Shown here piece after piece: positions 1-5,793 of a stretch of DNA of 20,422 bases. The stretch comes from Chloroflexota bacterium. GTDB lineage: Bacteria; Chloroflexota; Anaerolineae; Anaerolineales; Villigracilaceae. The DNA lies in contig JAKANW010000002.1 in the NCBI GenBank assembly GCA_021823555.1, positions 1 through 20,422 of the forward strand. The letters run 5' to 3'. The number at the start of each line of letters is the position of its first letter. Positions within the stretch are counted from its first letter, which is position 1. The position numbers and the translations under genes are program-made. The notes beneath the pieces were generated by a model that made no database searches, was not told the origin of the DNA, and was given only the letters and a program-made list of their open reading frames with translations.

Positions 1-2
1 CC

Positions 3-761
3 TCGCAGGTCGGCGGCTGGCTGACGATTGCTCCCGCGGCTCCCTGCGCCGATTCAGACCATGACGGGATGCCGGATATCTGGGAACTGAAATATGGGTT
101 GAACCCGAATAGTTCCTCAGACGCCGGCGAGGATATCAACGGTGATGGATATACAAATATTGAGGAATATATTAACGGCACAGCGCCCGATGGCAAAACC
201 TCTTCCGCCATCTTTTATGATGTGCCAGTAACTTATTGGGCTTGGAATTGGATAGAAAGATTATATAAATCTGGTATCACCACCGGATGCGCCACCAATC
301 CACTACGGTATTGCCCTGAAGCGTCTGTCACTCGCGCAGAGATGGCGGTCCTCCTGGAACGCAGCATGCACGGTACAAACTTTACGCCGCCTACCAATGT
401 CCCGATTACTTTCGCAGATACTGGCGGTCATTGGGCGCGTTATTGGATTGAGGCGCTTGTCTCTGATGGAGTCACAGCTGGCTGCGGCGGCGGAAATTTC
501 TGCCCGGACAGCCCGCTCTCCCGGGACCAGATGGCTGTCTTCTTATTGCGGGCCGAACATGGCGCCGGTTATTCCCCGCCGCCTGCCAGTGGTGCGATGT
601 TTGACGATGTTCCCAAAGCTTACTGGGCAGCCGCCTGGATCGAACAATTGGCGAACGAGGGGATCACCAGTGGGTGCGACAATAACAGCTACTGTCCCCA
701 GTACCCCGTTTCGCGAGCCCAGATGGCTGTCTTTTTGGTCAAGACGTTTAAGCTCCCATAA
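3..761 (+). CDS. S-layer-homology domain protein, C-terminal part (5' end outside window)
   Basis: The reading frame is open from the window edge, so the true start lies upstream. The visible 252 residues begin with an acidic segment rich in D-x-D-x-D-G loops (DSDHDGMPDIWE, then DINGDGYTNIEEY), the calcium-binding type seen near the C-terminus of secreted polysaccharide-active or adhesive proteins. Three SLH domains follow, each with an F-x-D/DVP...W..WIE core, a GIT/GVT-x-GC turn and a V/LSR-x-QMAVFL end. They lie roughly at residues 70-130, 135-190 and 195-250. SLH domains normally hold exported proteins on the cell envelope. Each SLH repeat has a Cys pair (GC...YCP or GC...FCP) about 6-9 residues apart, which could form a disulfide outside the cell. 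The enzymatic or binding part is not in the window, so the substrate is unknown. A strong hairpin follows the stop codon. Confidence 0.9.
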   Translation, partial: SQVGGWLTIAPAAPCADSDHDGMPDIWELKYGLNPNSSSDAGEDINGDGYTNIEEYINGTAPDGKTSSAIFYDVPVTYWAWNWIERLYKSGITTGCATNPLRYCPEASVTRAEMAVLLERSMHGTNFTPPTNVPITFADTGGHWARYWIEALVSDGVTAGCGGGNFCPDSPLSRDQMAVFLLRAEHGAGYSPPPASGAMFDDVPKAYWAAAWIEQLANEGITSGCDNNSYCPQYPVSRAQMAVFLVKTFKLP

Positions 762-771
762 AAAATCACAA

Positions 772-803
772 CCTCCCGCCTCGAAAGAAGCGGGAGGATT
801 TTC
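772..803 (+). terminator. Rho-independent terminator, probably bidirectional
   Basis: An 8-bp GC-rich stem (CCTCCCGC at 772-779 with GCGGGAGG at 790-797) encloses a 10-nt loop and is followed by a short T-rich tract at 799-802. It begins 10 nt after the SLH gene stop. Read on the other strand, the hairpin is followed within about 8 nt by a T-rich run, so it may also end transcripts from the minus-strand gene that stops at 880. Confidence 0.75.
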
Positions 804-879
804 CCTAGCCGTTCCCGGCGCAGGCAATTCCTGTCAACACTGCCGGGGGCGGCGGTTGGAACGAAAGGGAGTGTACTTG

Positions 880-1200
880 TTAATCGCTCTTCAACCATTC
901 ACGGACTTCGTAATGTTGTGAGCGCTGATCGAAGCGTTTCAATGCGGCGCGCGCTTTCGGTGGGACAACCGCTGCTTCGTAATCTTCGCCTGCGAAAATT
1001 CGTACCGCCTCGATGGAATCGAACCACATCACGGTGATGAATTCGACTTCATTGCCGATGTCCCTGCGGAAGAGCTGGATTTCATGGAAACCCTGGATTT
1101 GGCGATCCTGGGTACCGATAAAAATCTCTTCCTTCAAAAGCGCTTCGTAAATATCGGCGTTTTCAGGCGTTGTATATCCGTGCCAGATGCGACTAATCAT
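880..1200 (-). CDS. Antibiotic biosynthesis monooxygenase (ABM)-like protein
   Basis: A 106-residue protein of the small dimeric ferredoxin-like-fold family to which ABM and heme-degrading monooxygenases belong. It has the usual pattern: an initial beta strand with RIWHGYT, PENADIYEALLKEEI, a central FRRDIGNEVEFITVMWF strand, and FAGEDYEAAVVPP near the end. The start was set at 1200, not further upstream, because GAAGGAG lies a few bases before this ATG. These proteins often act on reactive small molecules, but the true substrate cannot be read from sequence. The 150-nt gap to the upstream GIY-YIG gene is mostly repeat A, so the gene may be expressed from a promoter in or beside that repeat. 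Convergent with the SLH gene. Confidence 0.8.
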   Translation of the reverse strand: MISRIWHGYTTPENADIYEALLKEEIFIGTQDRQIQGFHEIQLFRRDIGNEVEFITVMWFDSIEAVRIFAGEDYEAAVVPPKARAALKRFDQRSQHYEVREWLKSD

Positions 1201-1225
1201 ATTTGGTTCTCCTTCAATCAATGAT

Positions 1226-1341
1226 GTGTCACTCTGAGGGAGCATGCTCTTTGCGACCGAAGAGTCTCGGTGCGATGGCGAGAGATGCTTCGCTGTGGCG
1301 GCCTTTGGTGGTGTCGTTCGACGGGCCGCTCAGCACGACAC
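1226..1341. repeat. Palindromic intergenic repeat, copy A
   Basis: The unit starts with GTGTCACTCTGAG and ends with CTCAGCACGACAC, which is an inverted copy (11 of 13 matches). The interior GAAGAGTCTC...GATGCTTCGCT is shared with copy B at 1657-1793 in the same orientation. It resembles the many non-coding REP- or MITE-like palindromes of Chloroflexota genomes. No coding capacity is evident. Confidence 0.7.
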
Positions 1342-1350
1342 GAGGTGGAC

Positions 1351-1641
1351 TTACTGCACATGCCAGTCAAGGCTTAAATCCTTCCACTCAGGGTTAATCG
1401 ACTCGATCAAAGCAATCTTTTTGGAACGTAACCAGCCTTTGATCTGCTTCTCGCGTGCCAAAGCTACTTGAACATCGTTGGCCTCCTCGTAATATACAAG
1501 TTTCGTGATGTTGTATTTGCTCGTAAAGCCAGGAACAAGTTTGTTCTTGTGTTCATACTCGCGACGCTCAAGATTGTTGGTCACACCTGTGTAGAGAGTA
1601 CGGGATTTGTTGGTCATAATGTAGACGTAATAGGATTTCAT
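1351..1641 (-). CDS. GIY-YIG nuclease family protein (UPF0213/YhbQ-like)
   Basis: A 96-residue single-domain protein. YYVYIMTNKS carries the GIY strand (as VYI), LYTGVTNNLERR carries the YIG strand (as YTG) and the conserved Arg, and ALAREKQIKGW holds the Glu that binds the metal in this superfamily. It is a complete domain with no fused DNA-binding region. The ATG at 1641 has an AAAGAG-like site upstream. Members of this family are common as small stand-alone genes with unsettled function, probably nicking or cutting DNA. Here it is framed by copies A and B of a palindromic repeat in the same orientation, so it may be a passenger, or an agent, of a small mobile unit; that link is inference. 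Confidence 0.88.
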   Translation of the reverse strand: MKSYYVYIMTNKSRTLYTGVTNNLERREYEHKNKLVPGFTSKYNITKLVYYEEANDVQVALAREKQIKGWLRSKKIALIESINPEWKDLSLDWHVQ

Positions 1642-1656
1642 AAAAGCTCTTTATTC

Positions 1657-1793
1657 GTGTCACTCTGCGCGAGCGTTCACTTCGACAAGCTCAGGGCAGG
1701 CTTTGCGAGCGAAGAGTCTCATTGCGGTGATGAGGGATGCTTCGCTAGGGTGACTTTTGATAGTGTTGCCCGATAGTCCGCTCAGCATGACAC
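1657..1793. repeat. Palindromic intergenic repeat, copy B
   Basis: Begins GTGTCACTCTG and ends CTCAGCATGACAC (inverted ends). Shares GAAGAGTCTC, TGCG.TG and GATGCTTCGCT with copy A. It contains an additional TTCGACAAGCTCAGGG segment absent from copy A, suggesting a composite or longer family member. Together with copy A it brackets the GIY-YIG gene. Confidence 0.7.
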
Positions 1794-1802
1794 GACCGGA
1801 GT

Positions 1803-1830
1803 GTGTCACTCTGAGCGAAGCGAAGAGTCC
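1803..1830. repeat. Half copy of the palindromic repeat (copy C)
   Basis: GTGTCACTCTGAGCGAAGCG followed by AAGAGTCC matches the left end of copies A and B, without an inverted partner. It is a solo arm next to copy B. The 388-nt stretch 1642-2029 otherwise holds only an AT-rich patch with a mini-ORF. Confidence 0.6.
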
Positions 1831-1901
1831 CTTTGATCGTTATGAGGATATTTTGCCTGTTTGGGGTTGGCCTCCAAAAGCATTAGGAAACAGGAGGTCT
1901 A

Positions 1902-2021
1902 TTACACTACAATAGTGATACCTAATTTGTTAGCAATAGTCTTGATGGCGCTTATTATTTGTTCGAGCTTTTTAGTCGTCTTCCCCGAATCAACGATTCC
2001 TACAACGTATTTTACCTCCAC
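1902..2021 (-). other. Possible mini-ORF with Walker A motif (39 aa), AT-rich
   Basis: A GTG-initiated frame gives 39 residues beginning VEVKYVVGIVDSGKTT and ending KLGITIVV. GIVDSGKT fits the Walker A pattern GxxxxGKT exactly, is preceded by a hydrophobic strand and followed by a Lys/Ile-rich amphipathic helix, as in a P-loop NTPase first strand-loop-helix. The region is visibly more AT-rich than its neighbours and codons use AAA/ATA/ATT heavily. No Shine-Dalgarno site precedes GTG; the frame stays open upstream into the 3' end of the desulfurase gene. It could be a leaderless or coupled small gene, the relic of a larger P-loop protein, or chance. The plus-strand frame over the same bases is hydrophobic and looks like the antisense shadow. 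Confidence 0.25.
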
Positions 2022-2029
2022 AATTTTTA

Positions 2030-3433
2030 TTAACTTAACAATCCTCTCGCGAACTCCAAAAACGCCTGCACATCATTGAAGTTCGTGACCAGGCCAATTG
2101 ATACTCGCACTGCGCCGCTGGATTTGCCGTCTATGCAGACGCGGAAGTCATCAATGGAGAGGCGCTGGTCGTGTTCGGGTTGGGCGAAGCAGGCCGCCAG
2201 TTCCATGCGGGAGATGCCGAGGGCGATCTCGCCCGCGCCGGGGTTGCAGAAACAGCCAGTCCGCAGGGAGATGTTGACCTTGTTGGCTTCCCGTTCGATG
2301 AAGCGATGGTCAATGGGATGACTGTCCTTATCGAAGAAATTGGCGGTCACTGTACCGCCGCGCTGCTCGGTGCTGGTCGGGCCGTAGACGCGCACGAGTG
2401 GCTCGCCAGTGCTGTGTTTCATGGATGCCAGATGTTCGAGCAGCCAGCCTGTCAGGCAGCGAACGCGTTCGTGGATCACATCATAGCCAATGGATTCGAT
2501 GTGCTTGAGGCCGATCTCGATGGCAGGGATGTTGAGATAATCGAGAGTGCCATCCTCGAAGGCGGGAGCGCCGTCAGCCAGGTAATATTTATCGCCTTGC
2601 ACGGACGCTACGGTGATCGTCCCGCCCGCGAACCAGGGACGGCGCAGTTTGGCAAGGGCCTGCTTGCGAGCAATCAACGCGCCCAGGCCGGTGGGGTAGC
2701 CAAAAATCTTGTAGAATGAGACCGGGACGAAATCGGGTTTGACTTTGCTCAAGTCTAGTTTGTTGGTAGGGACATAGGCTGCCGCATCGAGCAGCACGTC
2801 CCAGCCGTGGGCGTGGGCCTTCTCAATCCATTCGAGCGGGTGCTGAACCCCGGAGAAGTTGGATTGGGCGGGGTAAGCGAAAAGGTTATATCCCTTTATC
2901 GAAGGCCGCGCCAGCTCCAGGTCGAGGGTGGATGCGTCGAAGCGCATATCCGGGAGCATGACCGGGATATAGGTCACCTCCGCGCCGCGCGCGTGGGCAA
3001 ACTCCCGAATTCCGTTGACAGAATTGTGATTGTCGAAGGTCAGCAGGTAACGGCCGCCAGGAAATGGATACGACTCGCCGACCAGTTTGAGCGCGCTGCT
3101 GGCGTTGGATGTGAAGATGGCGAGATATTCGCCGGGATCGGCGTTGAAGAATTTGAGGATGGACTCGCGGGCTCTTTCGACCAGCCGGGTGGCGGCCTGC
3201 GAGGTGGGGTTGCTGGAATGCGGGTTGCCGAAGACGTTTTCGCTGAGCAGTTTTTGATGCTGGCGGATCTGTGACTCGGCGTACAGTCCACCGCCGGTGT
3301 AATCGAAGTAGATGTGTTCAGCGTCGTCAAGACGGGCGTAATCGGTGCGGCGCAGGGTGTCAACGGACGCGGTTTTTGAATAGGTGGGATAGGCTTTGAT
3401 GAAGGCTTCGAACTCGGGGAAAGGCGTGGACAT
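2030..3433 (-). CDS. PLP-dependent class V aminotransferase, cysteine desulfurase / Moco-sulfurase N-domain type
   Basis: A 467-residue fold-type I PLP enzyme. DDAEHIYFDYTGGGLY, NVFGNPHSSNPTS, ILKFFNA and FDNHNSVNGIREFA are the signature stretches of the molybdenum-cofactor-sulfurase N-terminal family. The PLP Schiff-base lysine is probably K242 in VSFYKIFGYPTG, with D216 contacting the pyridine nitrogen; RTGCFCNPG near residue 391 contains C394, the likely persulfide cysteine. The MOSC domain of true Moco sulfurase is absent. The start is the ATG at 3433, preceded by AGGAG; an in-frame TTG at 3448 is less likely. It should move sulfur from L-cysteine to an unknown acceptor. No isc or suf partner is adjacent, so physiology is open. 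Confidence 0.85.
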   Translation of the reverse strand: MSTPFPEFEAFIKAYPTYSKTASVDTLRRTDYARLDDAEHIYFDYTGGGLYAESQIRQHQKLLSENVFGNPHSSNPTSQAATRLVERARESILKFFNADPGEYLAIFTSNASSALKLVGESYPFPGGRYLLTFDNHNSVNGIREFAHARGAEVTYIPVMLPDMRFDASTLDLELARPSIKGYNLFAYPAQSNFSGVQHPLEWIEKAHAHGWDVLLDAAAYVPTNKLDLSKVKPDFVPVSFYKIFGYPTGLGALIARKQALAKLRRPWFAGGTITVASVQGDKYYLADGAPAFEDGTLDYLNIPAIEIGLKHIESIGYDVIHERVRCLTGWLLEHLASMKHSTGEPLVRVYGPTSTEQRGGTVTANFFDKDSHPIDHRFIEREANKVNISLRTGCFCNPGAGEIALGISRMELAACFAQPEHDQRLSIDDFRVCIDGKSSGAVRVSIGLVTNFNDVQAFLEFARGLLS

Positions 3434-3475
3434 GGAGACTCCTGACAAATTTTCTGCTTTGAGGAGCAGGTTGGT

Positions 3476-3631
3476 TCAAGAATACTCGAAATATTTCTTT
3501 AAGTTAAGCATGTGTTTTTCAAGCAAATGCCAGGTTGCCAGGGCGACCAGAAAAGTGATGGCATACGTAAGCGCGATGTAGCCAAAGTACACTTTCCAGC
3601 CCAGCAGGCCCTCGCAAACCGTCCGGTTCTT
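3476..3631 (-). pseudogene. C-terminal relic of an acyltransferase-3 (OafA-like) membrane protein
   Basis: Translating the minus strand gives a 51-codon frame closed upstream by an in-frame TAA (3632-3634). It contains GLLGWKVYFGYIALTYAITF, then LVALATWHLLEKHMLNLKKYF and a stop. The hydrophobic helix followed by a W/R-x-x-E-K-x-x-L-x-L-K-K tail is how the last membrane segment of acyltransferase family 3 proteins ends. There is no suitable start codon before the helix, so this looks like a truncated gene. Its stop lies 42 nt before the desulfurase start, suggesting both were once adjacent in one transcript. The assignment rests on pattern recognition only. Confidence 0.5.
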
Positions 3632-3637
3632 TTACGC

Positions 3638-3677
3638 GCTCATCCATGCAATTGCTTCCTTCGTTGGTTGGATGAGC
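3638..3677. repeat. Inverted repeat next to the acyltransferase relic
   Basis: GCTCATCCA (3638-3646) and TGGATGAGC (3669-3677) form a perfect 9-bp inverted repeat with a 22-nt spacer containing GCAATTGC. It lies immediately beyond the point where the acyltransferase reading frame is lost. There is no T tract, so it is not an obvious terminator; it may mark the truncation junction. Confidence 0.45.
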
Positions 3678-3711
3678 AATTTTACTGCCATTTGCAGAAG
3701 GTGGAAGTCAA

Positions 3712-3739
3712 AGGCCCCTCTCCAAGTGGAAAGGGGCCT
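3712..3739 (-). terminator. Hairpin terminator of the marR-ABC exporter operon
   Basis: A 28-nt hairpin with 12-nt arms (11 pairs and one mismatch) and an AAGT loop; the outer stem is AGGCCCCT with AGGGGCCT. It lies 26 nt past the stop of the second exporter gene. In the minus direction only a short TTT follows, so termination may be partial or the structure may stabilise the mRNA 3' end. Confidence 0.55.
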
Positions 3740-3740
3740 G

Positions 3741-3761
3741 CTGACCACTGATGACTGATCA
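3741..3761. repeat. Heptamer tandem repeat (three units)
   Basis: Three consecutive 7-mers of form CTGAYSA: CTGACCA at 3741, then CTGATGA and CTGATCA. They lie between the operon-end hairpin and the exporter stop codon. A similar heptamer array lies at 10591-10618. Confidence 0.5.
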
Positions 3762-3765
3762 CGGG

Positions 3766-5790
3766 TTATTTCGCAACCACTGCCGTCGCTTCCACTTCCT
3801 CCTGTTTCTTGAACTGGCTCATGTACAGGTTGTAGTAGAAACCCTGACTTGACATCAAGTCATTGTGTTTGCCGCGCTCGATGATCTGACCGCCGTCGAG
3901 CACCAGGATCTGGTCGGCGTTGACGATGGTGGACAGGCGGTGCGCAATGACGATGGATGTGCGGCCTTTGAGCAGGACATCGAAGGCTTTCTGGATGAGG
4001 CGCTCGGTGCGCGTGTCAACGGAGGAGGTCGCCTCGTCGAGAATGAGGATGCGGGGATCAGCCAAAGCGGCGCGAGCGATCGAAAGCAGTTGCCGCTGTC
4101 CCTGAGAAAGACCTGAGCCGCGTTCGCCAAGTACGGTCTGGTATTTTTCCGGGAGGCGCTCGATGAATGAGTCCGCGTTGGCGAGTTTGATGGCTGCCAT
4201 GACCTCTTCGTCGGTCGCGTCCGGTTTGCCAAAGCGGACATTTTCCATGACGGTGGTGCTGAACAGGAACGTATCCTGCAAGACGATGCCGATCTGGTTG
4301 CGCAGGGATTCAGCCGTCACATCGCGCACGTCGATGCCGTCGATCTTGACCGAGCCGTTGGTCACATCGTAGAAGCGCGGCAGGAGGTTGATGATGGTGG
4401 TCTTGCCCGCGCCGGTCGGCCCGACGATGGCGATGGTTTGGCCGGGTTTGGCGGTGAAGGAAACATCTTTCAAGACCGGCACGCCGTCTTCGTATTCGTG
4501 CGAGACGTTATTGAATTCGATCTTGCCAACGATCTGCGGCATGGGCTTTGCATCGGCCTTATTGTGGACAGCCGGTTCTTCATCGAGCAGGCCAAAGATT
4601 CTTTCCGCGCCCGCGATGGCATTCTGGATGTTCGTCCATAACACGGCAATTTGCTGGATGGGTTGGTTGAAGCGCTGGACGTAAGCGAGGAAGGTCACGA
4701 TCAGGCCAAAGGTCACAGTGGTGCCGAGCAGGGTCTGGCCTTTGAGCATGTACCAGCCGCCCACGCCGGTCACGATGGCAAGCGCCACATAACCGAGCGC
4801 TTCTAATGTGGGCGAGAGCGCGGAAGTGAACGACACGGCGCGTATGTTCGCGTCGCGGTTGGCGGCGTTGACTTCCTTGAAGTTCTCGATGTTCTCATCG
4901 GCGCGGTTGAAGGCCTGCACTTCGCGCACCGCGGCGATGCTTTCCTGCAATTCGGCGTTGACGTTGCCGATCTCCTTGCGGCTCTTGCGGAAGGCTTTGC
5001 GCGCCTGATCCGAGAAATAGAGCGTGGCAATGAACATGATCGGCGAAACCGCCAGCGAGAGCAGGGCGAACGGCAGGTTGGATGTGAACATGTTGTAGGC
5101 CACCCACACCAATAACAAAATGCCGCTGAACACGTTGACCAGCGCAAACGAAATCGCCTGCTCGATGGCGCTCGTATCGTTGGTGATGCGGCTCATCAGG
5201 TCGCCGGCTTCGTTCACCGAGTAATAGCTGAGCGAGAGCTGGTGCAGGCGCTCGAACACATCCACGCGCAATGCGCGCAGCACGTGCTGGCCCGACCACG
5301 ACATGCTGAAGAAGGTCAGGCCGCTGAGCAGGGAGCCCAGGACGAACAGGACGATCACGATCAGGATCAAGCGCACGAGACCGGCGATGCGGTCGTCGTT
5401 CGTCATGGATGCCATGGCGGGCGGGATGAATCCGCCGAGACGGAAGGCTTTCACCACGATCCATTGTGTGCCGCTTAATTTCGCCGGGTCAGACACCACC
5501 CAGCAGGCGGCTTCCGATTGAGCGGCCTGTGTCCCCGCTCCGGGAATGGAGAAACCAAAACTGCTGCTGGCTCCCAGCGGGACGAGAAAACAGTCCGTGG
5601 CCTGGCCGGTCAATTCAGGCGTTGTCACCTGCGACCAGGTCGCCACCACTACGAATAAAACCGCCAGAACAACGGCGGGCCAGAAACGGCCAAAGTATTG
5701 GACGAGGCGGCCAAGTGTATTTCCCAGGCTGCGCGGTTTAAGCGTCTCCTGGTTCATGATGTTGCCGAAACGGCCGGGACCACCCATCAT
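3766..5790 (-). CDS. ABC exporter half-transporter, canonical subunit of heterodimer (TM288/LmrD-like)
   Basis: A 674-residue TMD-NBD protein. Six membrane helices span about residues 35-395, with an unusually long extracytoplasmic loop after helix 1 (about 65-125). The NBD has Walker A GPTGAGKT (457-464), Q-loop VLQDTF, signature LSQGQ (561-565), Walker B ILILDE with catalytic E586, and switch H617. The variant signature LSQGQ is what the intact subunit of heterodimeric exporters such as T. maritima TM287/288 contributes to the degenerate ATP site. The ATG at 5790 lies 3 nt past the partner gene's stop with GGAGGAG inside that gene's end, so the two are translationally coupled. Substrate unknown: drug, lipid or peptide export are all possible. 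A second ATG follows directly; spacing favours the first. Confidence 0.92.
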   Translation of the reverse strand: MMGGPGRFGNIMNQETLKPRSLGNTLGRLVQYFGRFWPAVVLAVLFVVVATWSQVTTPELTGQATDCFLVPLGASSSFGFSIPGAGTQAAQSEAACWVVSDPAKLSGTQWIVVKAFRLGGFIPPAMASMTNDDRIAGLVRLILIVIVLFVLGSLLSGLTFFSMSWSGQHVLRALRVDVFERLHQLSLSYYSVNEAGDLMSRITNDTSAIEQAISFALVNVFSGILLLVWVAYNMFTSNLPFALLSLAVSPIMFIATLYFSDQARKAFRKSRKEIGNVNAELQESIAAVREVQAFNRADENIENFKEVNAANRDANIRAVSFTSALSPTLEALGYVALAIVTGVGGWYMLKGQTLLGTTVTFGLIVTFLAYVQRFNQPIQQIAVLWTNIQNAIAGAERIFGLLDEEPAVHNKADAKPMPQIVGKIEFNNVSHEYEDGVPVLKDVSFTAKPGQTIAIVGPTGAGKTTIINLLPRFYDVTNGSVKIDGIDVRDVTAESLRNQIGIVLQDTFLFSTTVMENVRFGKPDATDEEVMAAIKLANADSFIERLPEKYQTVLGERGSGLSQGQRQLLSIARAALADPRILILDEATSSVDTRTERLIQKAFDVLLKGRTSIVIAHRLSTIVNADQILVLDGGQIIERGKHNDLMSSQGFYYNLYMSQFKKQEEVEATAVVAK

Positions 5791-5793
5791 AGG

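Noticed and set aside
1226..1830. CRISPR array or insertion sequence
   Set aside because: Repeats are few, long, palindromic and unevenly spaced; no transposase, and the only gene between them is GIY-YIG.
1861..2079. Plus-strand hydrophobic 72-codon frame starting with TTG
   Set aside because: Overlaps the desulfurase 3' end, no ribosome-binding site, and its hydrophobicity is what antisense of a Lys/Ile-rich frame yields.
3434..3448. Upstream TTG start for the desulfurase
   Set aside because: The ATG at 3433 has AGGAG at correct spacing, while the TTG would place that site inside the coding region.
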